Positions 25,832 through 34,024 of a DNA stretch of 64,000 nucleotides are shown one piece after another. The notes under the pieces were generated by a model. The model had not been told where the DNA came from and ran no database searches. It saw nothing but the letters and a program-made list of their open reading frames with translations. Made by a program: the position numbers and the translations under genes. Source of the stretch: Pseudofrankia inefficax. GTDB taxonomy: Bacteria > Actinomycetota > Actinomycetes > Frankiales > Frankiaceae. Numbering within the stretch: the stretch's first letter is position 1; every line of letters begins with the position of its first letter. The stretch covers positions 3,162,001-3,226,000 of the forward strand of contig NC_014666.1 in NCBI RefSeq assembly GCF_000166135.1. Direction: 5' to 3'.

Positions 25832-26382
25832 CGCTCAGACCAATCAGATCGTCATGGTGCGCATGTAGGCGGAGGTGAGGCGGGGGGTGGGCCGCACGGT
25901 CCCGCTAGGTTGTGCGCGCCACCGCTCGCGCGGTGGGTCGTCAGGAACTCCGCCTCTCCGGTCCGGCTCGACGCGTCGGATCGATTGCACCACCGTGAGG
26001 ACCAGCAAGACCGCCGTTCGCGGTAGCCCCGCCTCCAGGGTGGGCCGTTGTTGAGGCAGCCGGCCCGCGAAGGGCCTGTCAGGGCCGGCGCTGGGCGACC
26101 TTCCTGGGCGAAGCCTGCCGCGTCAAGCCCTACTCTGACTGGGCCCTGATGCTTGGCGAAGAGGCCAGACCTCAAGTGACCGCAGGGTAGGACGCTCTAT
26201 CTAGAAAAGCGCGCTGGAGGCATTCGTCAGTTGAGAATTCCCGTGCGCGATGCGTGTTTACTGGATTGCTTCTTTAGTCTTCCTCGGCAAGTGATCTGAC
26301 CGAGTTCCAGTGCAATCGGTGGATTGCGGGCGGCGCGGTTGTGGCCGGTTGCGCGTTTCCGGAAAGGCGCTATTGTGGGCGC
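25832..26382. other. Intergenic region, 551 bases, lower GC, promoter at its right end
   Basis: This spacer separates the methyltransferase from the DUF222 gene. GC content drops after about 26120, and the two ends look different in composition. No convincing ORF exists; a minus-strand frame at 25852-26175 lacks protein-like composition. No tRNA or clear terminal inverted repeats were found. A promoter for the DUF222 gene is likely at 26349-26376. Confidence 0.4.
26349..26376 (+). promoter_or_regulatory. Candidate leaderless promoter of the DUF222/HNH gene
   Basis: TTGCGC at 26349-26354 and TATTGT at 26371-26376 are separated by 16 bases. The -10 box ends six bases before the ATG at 26383, and no Shine-Dalgarno sequence is present between them. 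Confidence 0.5.
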
Positions 26383-27972
26383 ATGTTCGATTCGCTGGAC
26401 GGCCGTGATCCGCCGCCCGACAGTCCGTTGCCCGATGGCCAATTTCCCCGCAGCGGGCGTGCGGCTGATGCCCGATTCGCGGGGGCGCGGATAGGTGCTG
26501 AAGCGACGACCCGGCTTATCGGCGATGGCGTCGCCGATAGCCTGTCTACCGCCGGCCCGCCAACGTCTGACCGCGATCCCGCTGGTTCTCCGGTTGCCGG
26601 CGGTTTTTCGGTGCCCGCTGGCGAGGTGGTCGATGATCTTCTCGGGCGGTTGGGGTTGGTCGATGGGGTGTTCGATGAGGTGCTGGCTGGGCTGGGCTCG
26701 TGTGACGCGTCGGCGACGGTGGCGTTGGCGGGGCGGCTCGCGCGGTTGACGGCTCGGTTGGAGGGGGTGGCGATCCACGTCCAGGTGCAGCTGGCCCGTC
26801 AGCGCCCGGCGAACCCCGCTGTGGGGGACGGGGAGGGTGGTGACGCGTATTCGCCGTTCGTCGCCGATGAGTTGGCGGCGGCGCTGGGACAGTCGCCGCG
26901 CACGATGTCGGGCCGACTCGCGACGGCGTGGGAGATCGCCAACCGACTCCCCGCGGCGTTGGCCGACCTGACCGCGGGGATGCTTGATCACACCCGGCTG
27001 GCCGCGCTGCACCAGCTCACGACCTGCCTCACCGACGGGCAGCGCGCGGTCGTTGAGGCGGCGATGCTCGCTGGTAGCCGGTTGGCGTCCCCACCCCGGT
27101 GGCGTCGCAAGATCCACCGCCTCGTCGCCCGGCTCGACCCGGACGCCGCGGCGAAACGCCGCCGCCACGCCCACACCCAGCGCGGCATCGCCATCCAGTC
27201 CCTGCAGGACGGCACGGCCTGCCTGACCGCGATCCTCGCCGCCGAGGACGCCCAGGCGATCTACGACCGGATCAACCACATCGCCAGGACCGACGCCCAC
27301 ACCGACCTTCACACCGACGGAGGCGTCCGGCCGATCGACGCCCGCCGCGCCGACGTCCTGACCGCCCTGCTCCTGGGCAACCGCCGTGAGCACGTCAGCG
27401 TCGAGCTTCAGGTCATCGCCCCCGTCGGCACACTGGCCGGCCTGGACGACAACCCCGCCGAACTCGTCGGCTACGGCCCGATCCCCGCCGAGGTCGGCCG
27501 GGCACTGGCCGCCGACGCCCGCTGGCGACGCGTCCTGACCGACCCCGCGACCGGCACCGTCCTCGACCTCGGCCACCGCCGAACACCCACCCCAGCCCTC
27601 GCCCGCCTCGTCCGCCACCAACAAACCCGCTGCGTGTTCCCCGGCTGCGGCATGCCCGCCACCCACACCGACCTCGACCACACCACCGCCCACTCCCACG
27701 GCGGCCGCACCGCGCTGGACAATCTCGGGCTCCTCTGCAGACGGCATCACACCGCAAAACATCGCGGCGGTTGGAAGCTGCACCAACCACGGCCCGGCGT
27801 GTTCACCTGGACCGCCCCGACCGGCCGGACCTACACCACCGACACGACCACCAACCAGGAGGAAGCGAACAGTCAGACCGCCGCGTGCGCGACCGCCTGT
27901 GTCAATTCTCGACCGACTCCGCCCACCATCCCTAACCAGCGCGTTTCCTCGGGTACCCGATACCCATTCTGA
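26383..27972 (+). CDS. DUF222 / 13E12-repeat family HNH endonuclease-like protein
   Basis: A 529-residue protein. A variable acidic N-terminus precedes the DUF222 helical domain (about 90-380), which includes LAGRLARLTARLEGVA. A C-terminal HNH motif reads CVFPGCGMPATHTDLDH, then AHSHGG and CRRHHTAKH, with the zinc-like Cys pair and metal His residues intact. Such 13E12 genes are multicopy in mycobacteria and other actinomycetes and are thought to be mobile or recombining, but no function is established. The first third uses more G- and T-ending codons (gttggggttggtcg) than the C-rich last two thirds, which suggests a mosaic origin. Confidence 0.85.
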   Translation: MFDSLDGRDPPPDSPLPDGQFPRSGRAADARFAGARIGAEATTRLIGDGVADSLSTAGPPTSDRDPAGSPVAGGFSVPAGEVVDDLLGRLGLVDGVFDEVLAGLGSCDASATVALAGRLARLTARLEGVAIHVQVQLARQRPANPAVGDGEGGDAYSPFVADELAAALGQSPRTMSGRLATAWEIANRLPAALADLTAGMLDHTRLAALHQLTTCLTDGQRAVVEAAMLAGSRLASPPRWRRKIHRLVARLDPDAAAKRRRHAHTQRGIAIQSLQDGTACLTAILAAEDAQAIYDRINHIARTDAHTDLHTDGGVRPIDARRADVLTALLLGNRREHVSVELQVIAPVGTLAGLDDNPAELVGYGPIPAEVGRALAADARWRRVLTDPATGTVLDLGHRRTPTPALARLVRHQQTRCVFPGCGMPATHTDLDHTTAHSHGGRTALDNLGLLCRRHHTAKHRGGWKLHQPRPGVFTWTAPTGRTYTTDTTTNQEEANSQTAACATACVNSRPTPPTIPNQRVSSGTRYPF

Positions 27973-28291
27973 CTGCCAGCCAGAGGTGACGGGACAGGAA
28001 AGACGGTATCGGAGTGGTCCTGGGCTCCCTGGCATTCTTCGCGCAATCGTGGGTACATGATCGTTCAGAGAGAAGGTCGATCCGCTCAGCTGGGTCTGGT
28101 GGTTTGAGTGTTCTATTGGAGTTGAGATCTTCGGCTCTCGGACGATCGACCGGTGATGCCGTTGCTGTCGGCGAAGATGTTCGGCGCCTCGACATCCTTG
28201 CCCGCCGGGCCTGGTCGCGACAACGCAGGCACGGCTCGTCACGATCGATCCGCTGGCCTACCGGGGCGCTGCTCAGGGCCAAGGGCCAGCC
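27973..28291. other. Intergenic region, 319 bases, relatively AT-rich
   Basis: The spacer between the DUF222 gene and the convergent VOC gene has lower GC than the flanks, including a stretch around 28050-28150 with several TTG- and GAG-rich segments. No ORF, tRNA, operator or strong hairpin could be supported. Confidence 0.35.
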
Positions 28292-28684
28292 TCAGGCGCC
28301 TGCGAGCGGGGCGTGCAGGTCGACGTGGTTGCCGTCGGGGTCGGCGACGGTGGCGTATCGCTGGCCCCAGAAGGCGTCCCACGGCGGACGTTCGCCGGTG
28401 TAGCCGGCGTCGGTCAGGTCGGCGTAGACCTTGTCGACCTCGGCCGGGTCGGCGCAGGCGAACGCGAGGGCGACCCGGGGCGAGCCGGTGCCCGCACGCC
28501 AGTCGGGGTCGAACGAGCGGATCGTCGCGTCGGTGTCGAAGGCGAGGCGTCCGTTCGGCGTCGTCACCTCGACGTGCGGCTCCGTGTCGGCCGCCGCCGG
28601 GATCTCCAGGCCGAGCCGGCGGTAGAACGCCAGGCCCCGCGCCATGTCGGACACCACGATTCCGGTCAGTGAGAACGTAGGCAT
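28292..28684 (-). CDS. VOC family protein (glyoxalase/bleomycin-resistance fold)
   Basis: A 130-residue protein with the paired beta-alpha-beta-beta-beta modules of the vicinal oxygen chelate fold: FSLTGIVVSDMARGLAFYRRLGL at the N-terminus and YATVADPDGNHVDLHAPL at the C-terminus. The divalent-metal residues of active enzymes (a His or Gln at the start of each module, Glu in strands) are only partly evident, so it could be a binding protein. It converges on the DUF222 gene. The start at ATG 28684 matches the conserved fold; the longer frame is spurious. Confidence 0.8.
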   Translation of the reverse strand: MPTFSLTGIVVSDMARGLAFYRRLGLEIPAAADTEPHVEVTTPNGRLAFDTDATIRSFDPDWRAGTGSPRVALAFACADPAEVDKVYADLTDAGYTGERPPWDAFWGQRYATVADPDGNHVDLHAPLAGA

Positions 28685-29090
28685 GCGTAGACCGTAGGGG
28701 CACCGGTCCCGGGCTGGCTTGAACGAATCGGACGTCGCGCCGACGAGGTCCACGTGCGGGCGCCGTCCGCGAGCGGGATGGGCCGCGTCGTCCGCGAGGC
28801 CGATCGGCGACGTCGTCCCGCGGGGGGGGGATGGAATCCCGCCTTCGTGCCGACGTGGTGCGCCACCCGCGTGGTGGATGGGCGCGCGCCGTTCGGGTGG
28901 CGGTGAGCGGCACCACCCGATCGGCTCACTGGCGAACACCGCCAAGCGACGGTGGGCGGCACCGCCTGCGTGGTCGACGTGGTGCGCCGATCGCGTGGCC
29001 GACGCGCGGCACCGCCCGTCGGGCCGATTGGTGGCAACCGTTGGCGTGAGCGGTTCCCGGCCGCGGGGCCGCCGTCGGTACCATCCCCGC
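28685..29090. repeat. Intergenic region, 406 bases, with diverged direct repeats and a G9 run
   Basis: This divergent spacer lies between the VOC and LLM genes. It holds two imperfect copies of a segment beginning cgacgtggtgcgcc and continuing to cgcgtgg, at about 28850 and 28976 (126 bases apart), with related ggcaccgcc and ggtgagcgg pieces between. A run of nine G lies at 28822-28830. Long frames across it are Arg/Pro-rich and not credible. A TACCAT box at 29079-29084 probably serves the LLM gene. Confidence 0.5.
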
Positions 29091-30113
29091 GTGCGTTACG
29101 GGATCTCTGTGCCGAATCTCGACGAGTTCGCGGATCCACGTCGGGTCGCCGAGCTGGCCCGCCGGGCCGAGGAAGCCGGATGGGACGGCTTCTTCGTCTG
29201 GGACCACGTGGTCTTCCCGTATGGGACACATGAGGTGGCCGACCCCTGGGTGGTGCTCACCGCGGTGGCTCTGGCCACCGAACGCATCAGGTTCGGCCCG
29301 CTGGTCACCGCCGTGGCCCGACGGCGGCCCGGCACTCTGGCCCGCCAGACGACGTCGCTGGACCGGCTCTCCAGCGGGCGGCTGGTGTTCGGTGCCGGGC
29401 TGGGGTTCACGCTGGCGGCGGAGTTCGGCACCTGGGGCGAGCCGGTGGCGCCCAAGGTCGTCGCGCGGCGGCTGGACGAGGGCCTGGAGGTGCTGGCCGG
29501 GCTGTGGTCCGGCCAGCGGGTGGACTTCCGCGGCGAGCAGATCACCGCCCTGGACGTGACGTTCCAGCCGACACCCGTGCAGCGGCCGCGGCCGCCGGTC
29601 TGGATCGGCTGCAACTGGCCGGCCCGCCGGCCGCTGCGGCGGGCAGCCCGGTGGGACGGCGTCGTGCCGATGGTGGTCGGCCCGGAGGACGGGTCCTGGA
29701 ACCCGACCCCGGCCGTCGTCACCGAGATCGTCGCGGCGGTCCGGGAGCAGCGGACCAGCACCGGGGCCGGGATCGATTCCGGCCCCGGCATCGGCCCCGG
29801 CATCGGCCCCGACCACGGCCCCGGTCGCGGCCCCCGCGCCGGTTCCGGCATGGGCCCCGGCATTGATCCCAGCGCCGGCCCTGGGATCGTTCCCGGCACC
29901 GATCCCGGCACCGATCCCGGCCTCGACCCCAGCACCGATACCTTCGATGTGGTCATCACCGGCCGGACCAGGCCGGACCAGCCGGCCGAGGCACGCGAGA
30001 CGGTCGAGTCGATCGGCGCGGCCGGGGCGACCTGGTGGCTGGAGGGGTTCCGGCCAGCGCCGGACGAGTACGCCGCGGCGCTACGACGGATCGAGGCCGG
30101 CCCGCTGCCCTGA
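29091..30113 (+). CDS. LLM-class flavin-dependent oxidoreductase with Gly-Pro repeat insertion
   Basis: A 340-residue luciferase-like monooxygenase. The TIM-barrel start is RYGISVPNLDEFAD, with EEAGWDGFFVWDHV and ARQTTSLDRLSSGRLVFGAGLG as family segments. The enzyme would use reduced FMN or F420; the substrate is unknown. At about residues 224-285 the barrel is broken by a Gly/Pro/Asp repeat (GPGIGPGIGPDHGPG-like, then PGTDPGTDPG), coded by tandem 12-18-base DNA units. It lies in a surface loop region before the last strand, so the fold may survive. The GTG start has a TACCAT box six bases upstream. The stop lies in a tandem duplication, and the last 33 bases overlap the convergent P450 gene. 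Confidence 0.85.
   Translation: MRYGISVPNLDEFADPRRVAELARRAEEAGWDGFFVWDHVVFPYGTHEVADPWVVLTAVALATERIRFGPLVTAVARRRPGTLARQTTSLDRLSSGRLVFGAGLGFTLAAEFGTWGEPVAPKVVARRLDEGLEVLAGLWSGQRVDFRGEQITALDVTFQPTPVQRPRPPVWIGCNWPARRPLRRAARWDGVVPMVVGPEDGSWNPTPAVVTEIVAAVREQRTSTGAGIDSGPGIGPGIGPDHGPGRGPRAGSGMGPGIDPSAGPGIVPGTDPGTDPGLDPSTDTFDVVITGRTRPDQPAEARETVESIGAAGATWWLEGFRPAPDEYAAALRRIEAGPLP
29761..29945 (+). repeat. In-frame Gly-Pro minisatellite in the LLM gene
   Basis: Tandem units based on ggcatcggcccc and gatcccggcacc encode a collagen-like run of PG/GP dipeptides inside the LLM enzyme. Unit copies are near-identical at the left (ggcatcggccccggcatc) and diverged to the right. Confidence 0.8.
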
Positions 30114-31616
30114 GCCCCGGCCGGCCAGGCGCCCTGAACCCCGGCCAGCCGCCAGGCGCGGCGCCGGGACGCCGGGCTCCTCGAAGCGGACGGGGAGGCT
30201 GGCGAGGCCGCGTAGGACGAGGTTGCGGCGGTAGGCGAGGCGGTCGGTGAGCAGCGTCATCGTGAGGCCCCGCCGCAGCAGCTCCCGCAGCACGAGCTCC
30301 ATCTCCAACCGGGCGAGCGGCGCGCCGAGGCAGTAGTGGATGCCGAGGCTGAAGGTGAGATGACGGCGCGCCGGCGACCGGCCCGCGTACCGGGTCACGT
30401 CGAACCGCTCCGGGTCCGGGAACGCCGCCGGGTCCCGGTTGGCCGAGCCGAAGAGCAGCGCGACCCCGTCACCGGCCTCGAACGTCCGCCCGGCGAGCTC
30501 GGTCCGCCGATGCGCGAGGCGGGTCGTCAGGTGCACCGGCGAGTCGTACCGCAGCATCTCCTCGACGGCCGGCACCACCAGCTCGGGGGACGAGCGCAGC
30601 AGGGCGTACTGGTCGGGGTGGCGGATCAGCGCCAGCAGCCCGTTGGCGACCAGGTTGACGCTCGTCTCGTGCCCGGCGACCAGCAGGGTGACACAGGTCG
30701 CGAGGACCTCGTCCTCGGTGAGGACGTCGCCTCGCTCCTCGACGGCGGCCAGCTCGCTGATCAGGTCGTCGGCCGGCTCGGCGCGCCGCCAGGCGATGAG
30801 GCCACGGAAGTAGGCGACGAACTCCCGCGCCGCCGCGGAACGCCCCTCCCGTTCCTCGGGCGTCAACAGTGGGTCGGGGTCGAAGCCGCGGGCGAGCGCC
30901 CGCGACCATCGCTGCAGGTCGGGGTGGTCGGCGGCGGGCGCGCCGATCAGCTCGGCGATCACCGTCAGCGGCAGCGGGTAGGCCAACGCGGTGATGGCGT
31001 CGGCCTCACCGGCGTCGCCAGTCTCGCCGGCCGCCAGGATCGCGTCGAACAGCTCCCGGACGAGCCGCTCGACGCGGGGGCGCAGCGCGGCCACCGTGCG
31101 CGGGGTGAACGCCTTGCTGACCAGCCCGCGCAGTCGGGTGTGGTCGGGCGGGTCCATCCAGAGGAACGACGCGGGCAGGTCCGTCGTGTCGACGCCGGGA
31201 TGGAACAGCTGCGCCTCGTGCGCGTGGCTCCAGGTGTCGTCCTGCAGGATCGCGGCGCAGTCCTCGTAGCGGGTCACCAGGTGCACGCCCAGGGGAGTGG
31301 GGAACAGCGGCCGGGCCGCGCGAGCGACCGCGTAACGGGGATACGGATTGGGCCAGTGCTCGGAGTCGAACGCGTCGAAGACGACTTCGGGCGCGTAGGC
31401 GTGGGGCGCGTAGCCATGGGACGCGCCGCTCGGCTGGGCGATGGCGGGCTGGGCGATGGCTGGCCGGGTGGCCGCGGGCTGGGCGGCGGCTGGCCGGGCG
31501 ATGGCCGGCTGGGTGGTGGCCGGCTGGGTGGTGGCGGCCTGCTCGGCGATGGCGGGCTGGGTGGCGGCTGGCTGGGCTGCGACGGCCGGGCCGGCCGCCG
31601 TTTCATGGGCGCTCAT
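30081..31616 (-). CDS. Cytochrome P450 (pair member A1)
   Basis: A 511-residue P450. A repetitive N-terminal tail of about 65 residues (QPAATQPAIA-type repeats) precedes the P450 core. The I-helix is LLVAGHETSVN, ExxR lies in VEEMLRY, and the heme loop is FSLGIHYCLGAPLARLE. It is closely similar to P450 A2 at 42.7 kb (both have WSHA, DLPASFLWM and PPDHTRLR). The C-terminus adds RLAAGRGSG and RLAGRGSG repeats that overlap the convergent LLM gene. It lies 40 bases after B1 on the same strand with AGGGAGA before the ATG. Redox partners are not encoded nearby; the substrate is unknown. Confidence 0.9.
   Translation of the reverse strand: MSAHETAAGPAVAAQPAATQPAIAEQAATTQPATTQPAIARPAAAQPAATRPAIAQPAIAQPSGASHGYAPHAYAPEVVFDAFDSEHWPNPYPRYAVARAARPLFPTPLGVHLVTRYEDCAAILQDDTWSHAHEAQLFHPGVDTTDLPASFLWMDPPDHTRLRGLVSKAFTPRTVAALRPRVERLVRELFDAILAAGETGDAGEADAITALAYPLPLTVIAELIGAPAADHPDLQRWSRALARGFDPDPLLTPEEREGRSAAAREFVAYFRGLIAWRRAEPADDLISELAAVEERGDVLTEDEVLATCVTLLVAGHETSVNLVANGLLALIRHPDQYALLRSSPELVVPAVEEMLRYDSPVHLTTRLAHRRTELAGRTFEAGDGVALLFGSANRDPAAFPDPERFDVTRYAGRSPARRHLTFSLGIHYCLGAPLARLEMELVLRELLRRGLTMTLLTDRLAYRRNLVLRGLASLPVRFEEPGVPAPRLAAGRGSGRLAGRGSGQRAGLDPS
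30107..30157. repeat. Imperfect tandem duplication spanning the LLM stop codon
   Basis: Units gccctgagccccggccgg (30107 onward) and gccctgaaccccggccag (30131 onward), 24 and 27 bases long in full. The first contains the LLM TGA. On the other strand the same repeat encodes the duplicated RLA-GRGSG end of P450 A1. Confidence 0.8.
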
Positions 31617-31656
31617 GGGTCTCCCTGGGAAGCCTGGTCCGGGCACCGGCGGGCGG

Positions 31657-32874
31657 TCAGTTCCGGAGGCGGACCGGAAGCGTGTCCAGCCCGTGGATGG
31701 CGACCGTGTCGCGCCAGACGGGCTCGCCGGCGAGCCGCAGCGCGGGGGAGCGGCGCAGCAGCGTGTCCACCGCCAGCTGCGTCTCCAGCCGGCCGAGGTG
31801 CGCGCCGAGGCAGTAGTGCAGGCCCTCGCTGAACGACAGGTGGCGGGGCGCGGGGCTGCGGCCGGCGAACCGGGTGATGTCGAGGCGCTCCGGGTCGGTG
31901 TACACGGCCGGGTCCCGGTTGGCGGCGGCGGTCAGGATGACGATGCCCTCGCCGCGGGCGAACGTGTGCCCGGCCACCTCGCGTTCGGCCAGCGCGACCC
32001 GGTGGGTGAACTGCACGGGCGGCTCGTAGCGGAGCAGCTCGTCGACGGCGGGCCCGGCCAGCTCGGGGTCGGCGAGCCAGAGCGCGATCTGGTCGGGGTT
32101 GCGCAGCAGCGCGACGACACCCTTGCCGATGACGTCGGAGACCGTCTCATACCCGCCGATCAGCAGCCCCGACGCGAGCCCGAGCGCCTCCCGGCCGGTC
32201 AGCTCACCGCGGTCCTCGGCCGCGGCCATCCCGGTCAGCATGTCCTCGCGAGGGTCCGCGCGCCGAAGCGCGAGGAGCCCGGCGAAGTACGCCTCGAACT
32301 CCAGCATCGCCTCGGACCGGCGGGCCAGGCACTCGGGCGACTGCAGGATGTCCGGGTCGGTGCCACGGACGATCTCCAGCGACCACTTCTGGACCTCGGG
32401 GTAGTCCGCGGGCGGGATGCCGAGCAGGTCGCCGATGATCGTCAGCGGCAGCGGCCGCGCGAACGCCTCCATCAGGTCGACCTCGCCGGCCTCGATCGCC
32501 GCGTCCAGCAGCGTGCCGACGAGGCCCTCGATCCGGCCGCGCAACCCCTCCGTGGTGCGCGGGACGAAGGCGCGTTTGACCAGCCCGCGAACCCGGGTGT
32601 GGGTCGGCGGGTCCATCCGCACCATCGAGCCCGGCACGTCGTCGGGCGCCACCCCCGGGCGGAACGGGTTGATGCCGTCCTCATAGCCGTGGCCCCACAG
32701 CGCGTCCGTGAAGACCGCTGAGCATTCCTCGTACCGGGTCGCCATGAGAATATCCGGCCTGATCGGGTACAGTGCGGCGAATTCACGGACGGCCGCGTAC
32801 CGCGGATACGGATTCGACCGGTGCACGGGATGAAAAGCGTCGAAGACAACCTCTGGCGCAGTGGACACGTCCAC
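31657..32874 (-). CDS. Cytochrome P450 (pair member B1)
   Basis: A 405-residue P450 of usual length. The heme loop is FSEGLHYCLGAHLGRLE and ExxR lies in VDELLRY. The I-helix reads LLIGGYETVSD; the acid-alcohol pair ET is kept, but the usual A-G-x-E/D-T-T has Gly and Val changes. It shares the unusual string DGINPFRPGVAP with P450 B2 (DGLNPFRPGVAP), marking them as paralogs. It is the first gene of a two-P450 operon, divergent from the amidohydrolase across 100 bases. GAGAGGGG precedes the GTG start at 32874. Confidence 0.9.
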   Translation of the reverse strand: MDVSTAPEVVFDAFHPVHRSNPYPRYAAVREFAALYPIRPDILMATRYEECSAVFTDALWGHGYEDGINPFRPGVAPDDVPGSMVRMDPPTHTRVRGLVKRAFVPRTTEGLRGRIEGLVGTLLDAAIEAGEVDLMEAFARPLPLTIIGDLLGIPPADYPEVQKWSLEIVRGTDPDILQSPECLARRSEAMLEFEAYFAGLLALRRADPREDMLTGMAAAEDRGELTGREALGLASGLLIGGYETVSDVIGKGVVALLRNPDQIALWLADPELAGPAVDELLRYEPPVQFTHRVALAEREVAGHTFARGEGIVILTAAANRDPAVYTDPERLDITRFAGRSPAPRHLSFSEGLHYCLGAHLGRLETQLAVDTLLRRSPALRLAGEPVWRDTVAIHGLDTLPVRLRN

Positions 32875-32974
32875 GCCCCTCTCTCGGCACGGATGCCTTA
32901 GGGTAATTCCGTCAGAATGCCGCCGATGGCCGCCGTTCGGTCCGCCGGGCGGTCGGCGAGAAAAGGGGACGGCC

Positions 32975-33787
32975 GTGCCGGTCATCGACGCGTGGCTGCA
33001 GCACCCGACGCTGCGCCACGCCAACCATGAGATGTTCGAGCCCCTGCGCAGGTGGACCGGGCGCGAGGCGCCGATCGAGGCGCCGCCGGTCGAGGCGACG
33101 CTCGCCGAGCTGCGGGCGGCCGACGTGGAGATCGGGCTCACGACCGCCTGGTACGGGCCGCAGGGACCGCTGATCAGCAACGACGAGGTGGCCGGGTTCG
33201 TCGCCCAGTCCGGCGGACGCCTGCGCGGGGTGGCCGGCGTCGACCTCACCCGGCCGGTCGAGGCGGTGCGGGAGCTGCGCCGCGCCGTGCGGGAGCTCGG
33301 CTTCGTGGCGCTGCGGGTCCTGCCCTGGCTGTGGCAGCTCCCGCCGACCGACCGGCTCTACTACCCGCTGTACGCGGCCTGCGTCGACCTCGGCGTTCCC
33401 TTCTGCACCCAGGTCGGCCACACCGGCCCGCTGCGCCCGTCCGAGACCGGGCGGCCCATCCCGTACATCGACCAGGTCGCGCTCGACTTCCCCGAGCTGA
33501 CCATCGTCTGCGGGCACATCGGCTACCCGTGGACCACCGAGATGATCGCCGTCGCCGACAAGCACGCCGGGGTCTACATCGACACCAGCGCCTACACCAC
33601 CCGCCGCTACCCGGCGGAGCTGGTGGACTACCTGCGCGGTCGGGGGCGCCACAAGGTCCTCTTCGGCTCGAACTATCCGATGATCACGCCCGCCCGGGCG
33701 CTGGAGCACCTGGCGGATCTGGGGCTCGACGAGCAGGCCCGCGAGCTGTTCCTGGCCGGCAACGCCCGCCGCGTCTTCTCGCTGTGA
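32975..33787 (+). CDS. Amidohydrolase-2 family protein with altered metal site
   Basis: A 270-residue TIM-barrel protein of the ACMSD/amidohydrolase-2 family. Histidines remain in TQVGHTGPL and VCGHIGYPW. Two usual metal ligands differ: the N-terminal HxH is replaced in VIDAWLQHPT, and the C-terminal Asp of the FGSDYP motif is Asn (FGSNYPM). The enzyme may be metal-independent, use a different chemistry or be inactive. The family includes decarboxylases and hydrolases of aromatic acids. It is divergent from the P450 B1/A1 operon, so it may act on the same compound. AGGGGA precedes the GTG start. Confidence 0.8.
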   Translation: MPVIDAWLQHPTLRHANHEMFEPLRRWTGREAPIEAPPVEATLAELRAADVEIGLTTAWYGPQGPLISNDEVAGFVAQSGGRLRGVAGVDLTRPVEAVRELRRAVRELGFVALRVLPWLWQLPPTDRLYYPLYAACVDLGVPFCTQVGHTGPLRPSETGRPIPYIDQVALDFPELTIVCGHIGYPWTTEMIAVADKHAGVYIDTSAYTTRRYPAELVDYLRGRGRHKVLFGSNYPMITPARALEHLADLGLDEQARELFLAGNARRVFSL

Positions 33788-33959
33788 GCACCCCGGTCCG
33801 GCGGGCGGCGCCCGTCCAGCGTGGGCGCTCCCGGACGATGGTTCCCGGCCGGACGGCGTTGACCGGCGCCTAGTACGGGAATTACCCGCGGATATTGTCC
33901 GCCGTTCACCTGGGAGATGGTTGCGGGTCAGGTCGCGCCGTTCTACCCCCATCGATTGG

Positions 33960-33973
33960 CGATGGATCCATCG
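33960..33973. promoter_or_regulatory. Perfect 14-base palindrome upstream of the MFS gene
   Basis: CGATGGATCCATCG lies at 33960-33973, flanked by ATCGAT on both sides (33951 and 33970 onward). It is 52 bases before the MFS start, a good position for a repressor or activator site. A CGGG-AATTA-CCCG inverted repeat lies further upstream near 33878. Confidence 0.5.
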
Positions 33974-34024
33974 ATAGGCGCCGCCGCGGCTGGACGGCCA
34001 CTATCCGGCGGCCATGATGAAGGG

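Noticed and set aside
25852-26175. Minus-strand ORF of 107 codons in the spacer
   Set aside because: Composition is Arg/Ser/Pro-rich, with no start signal and no family resemblance.
26383-27972. Insertion sequence or transposon
   Set aside because: No transposase, terminal inverted repeats or target duplications were found around the HNH gene.
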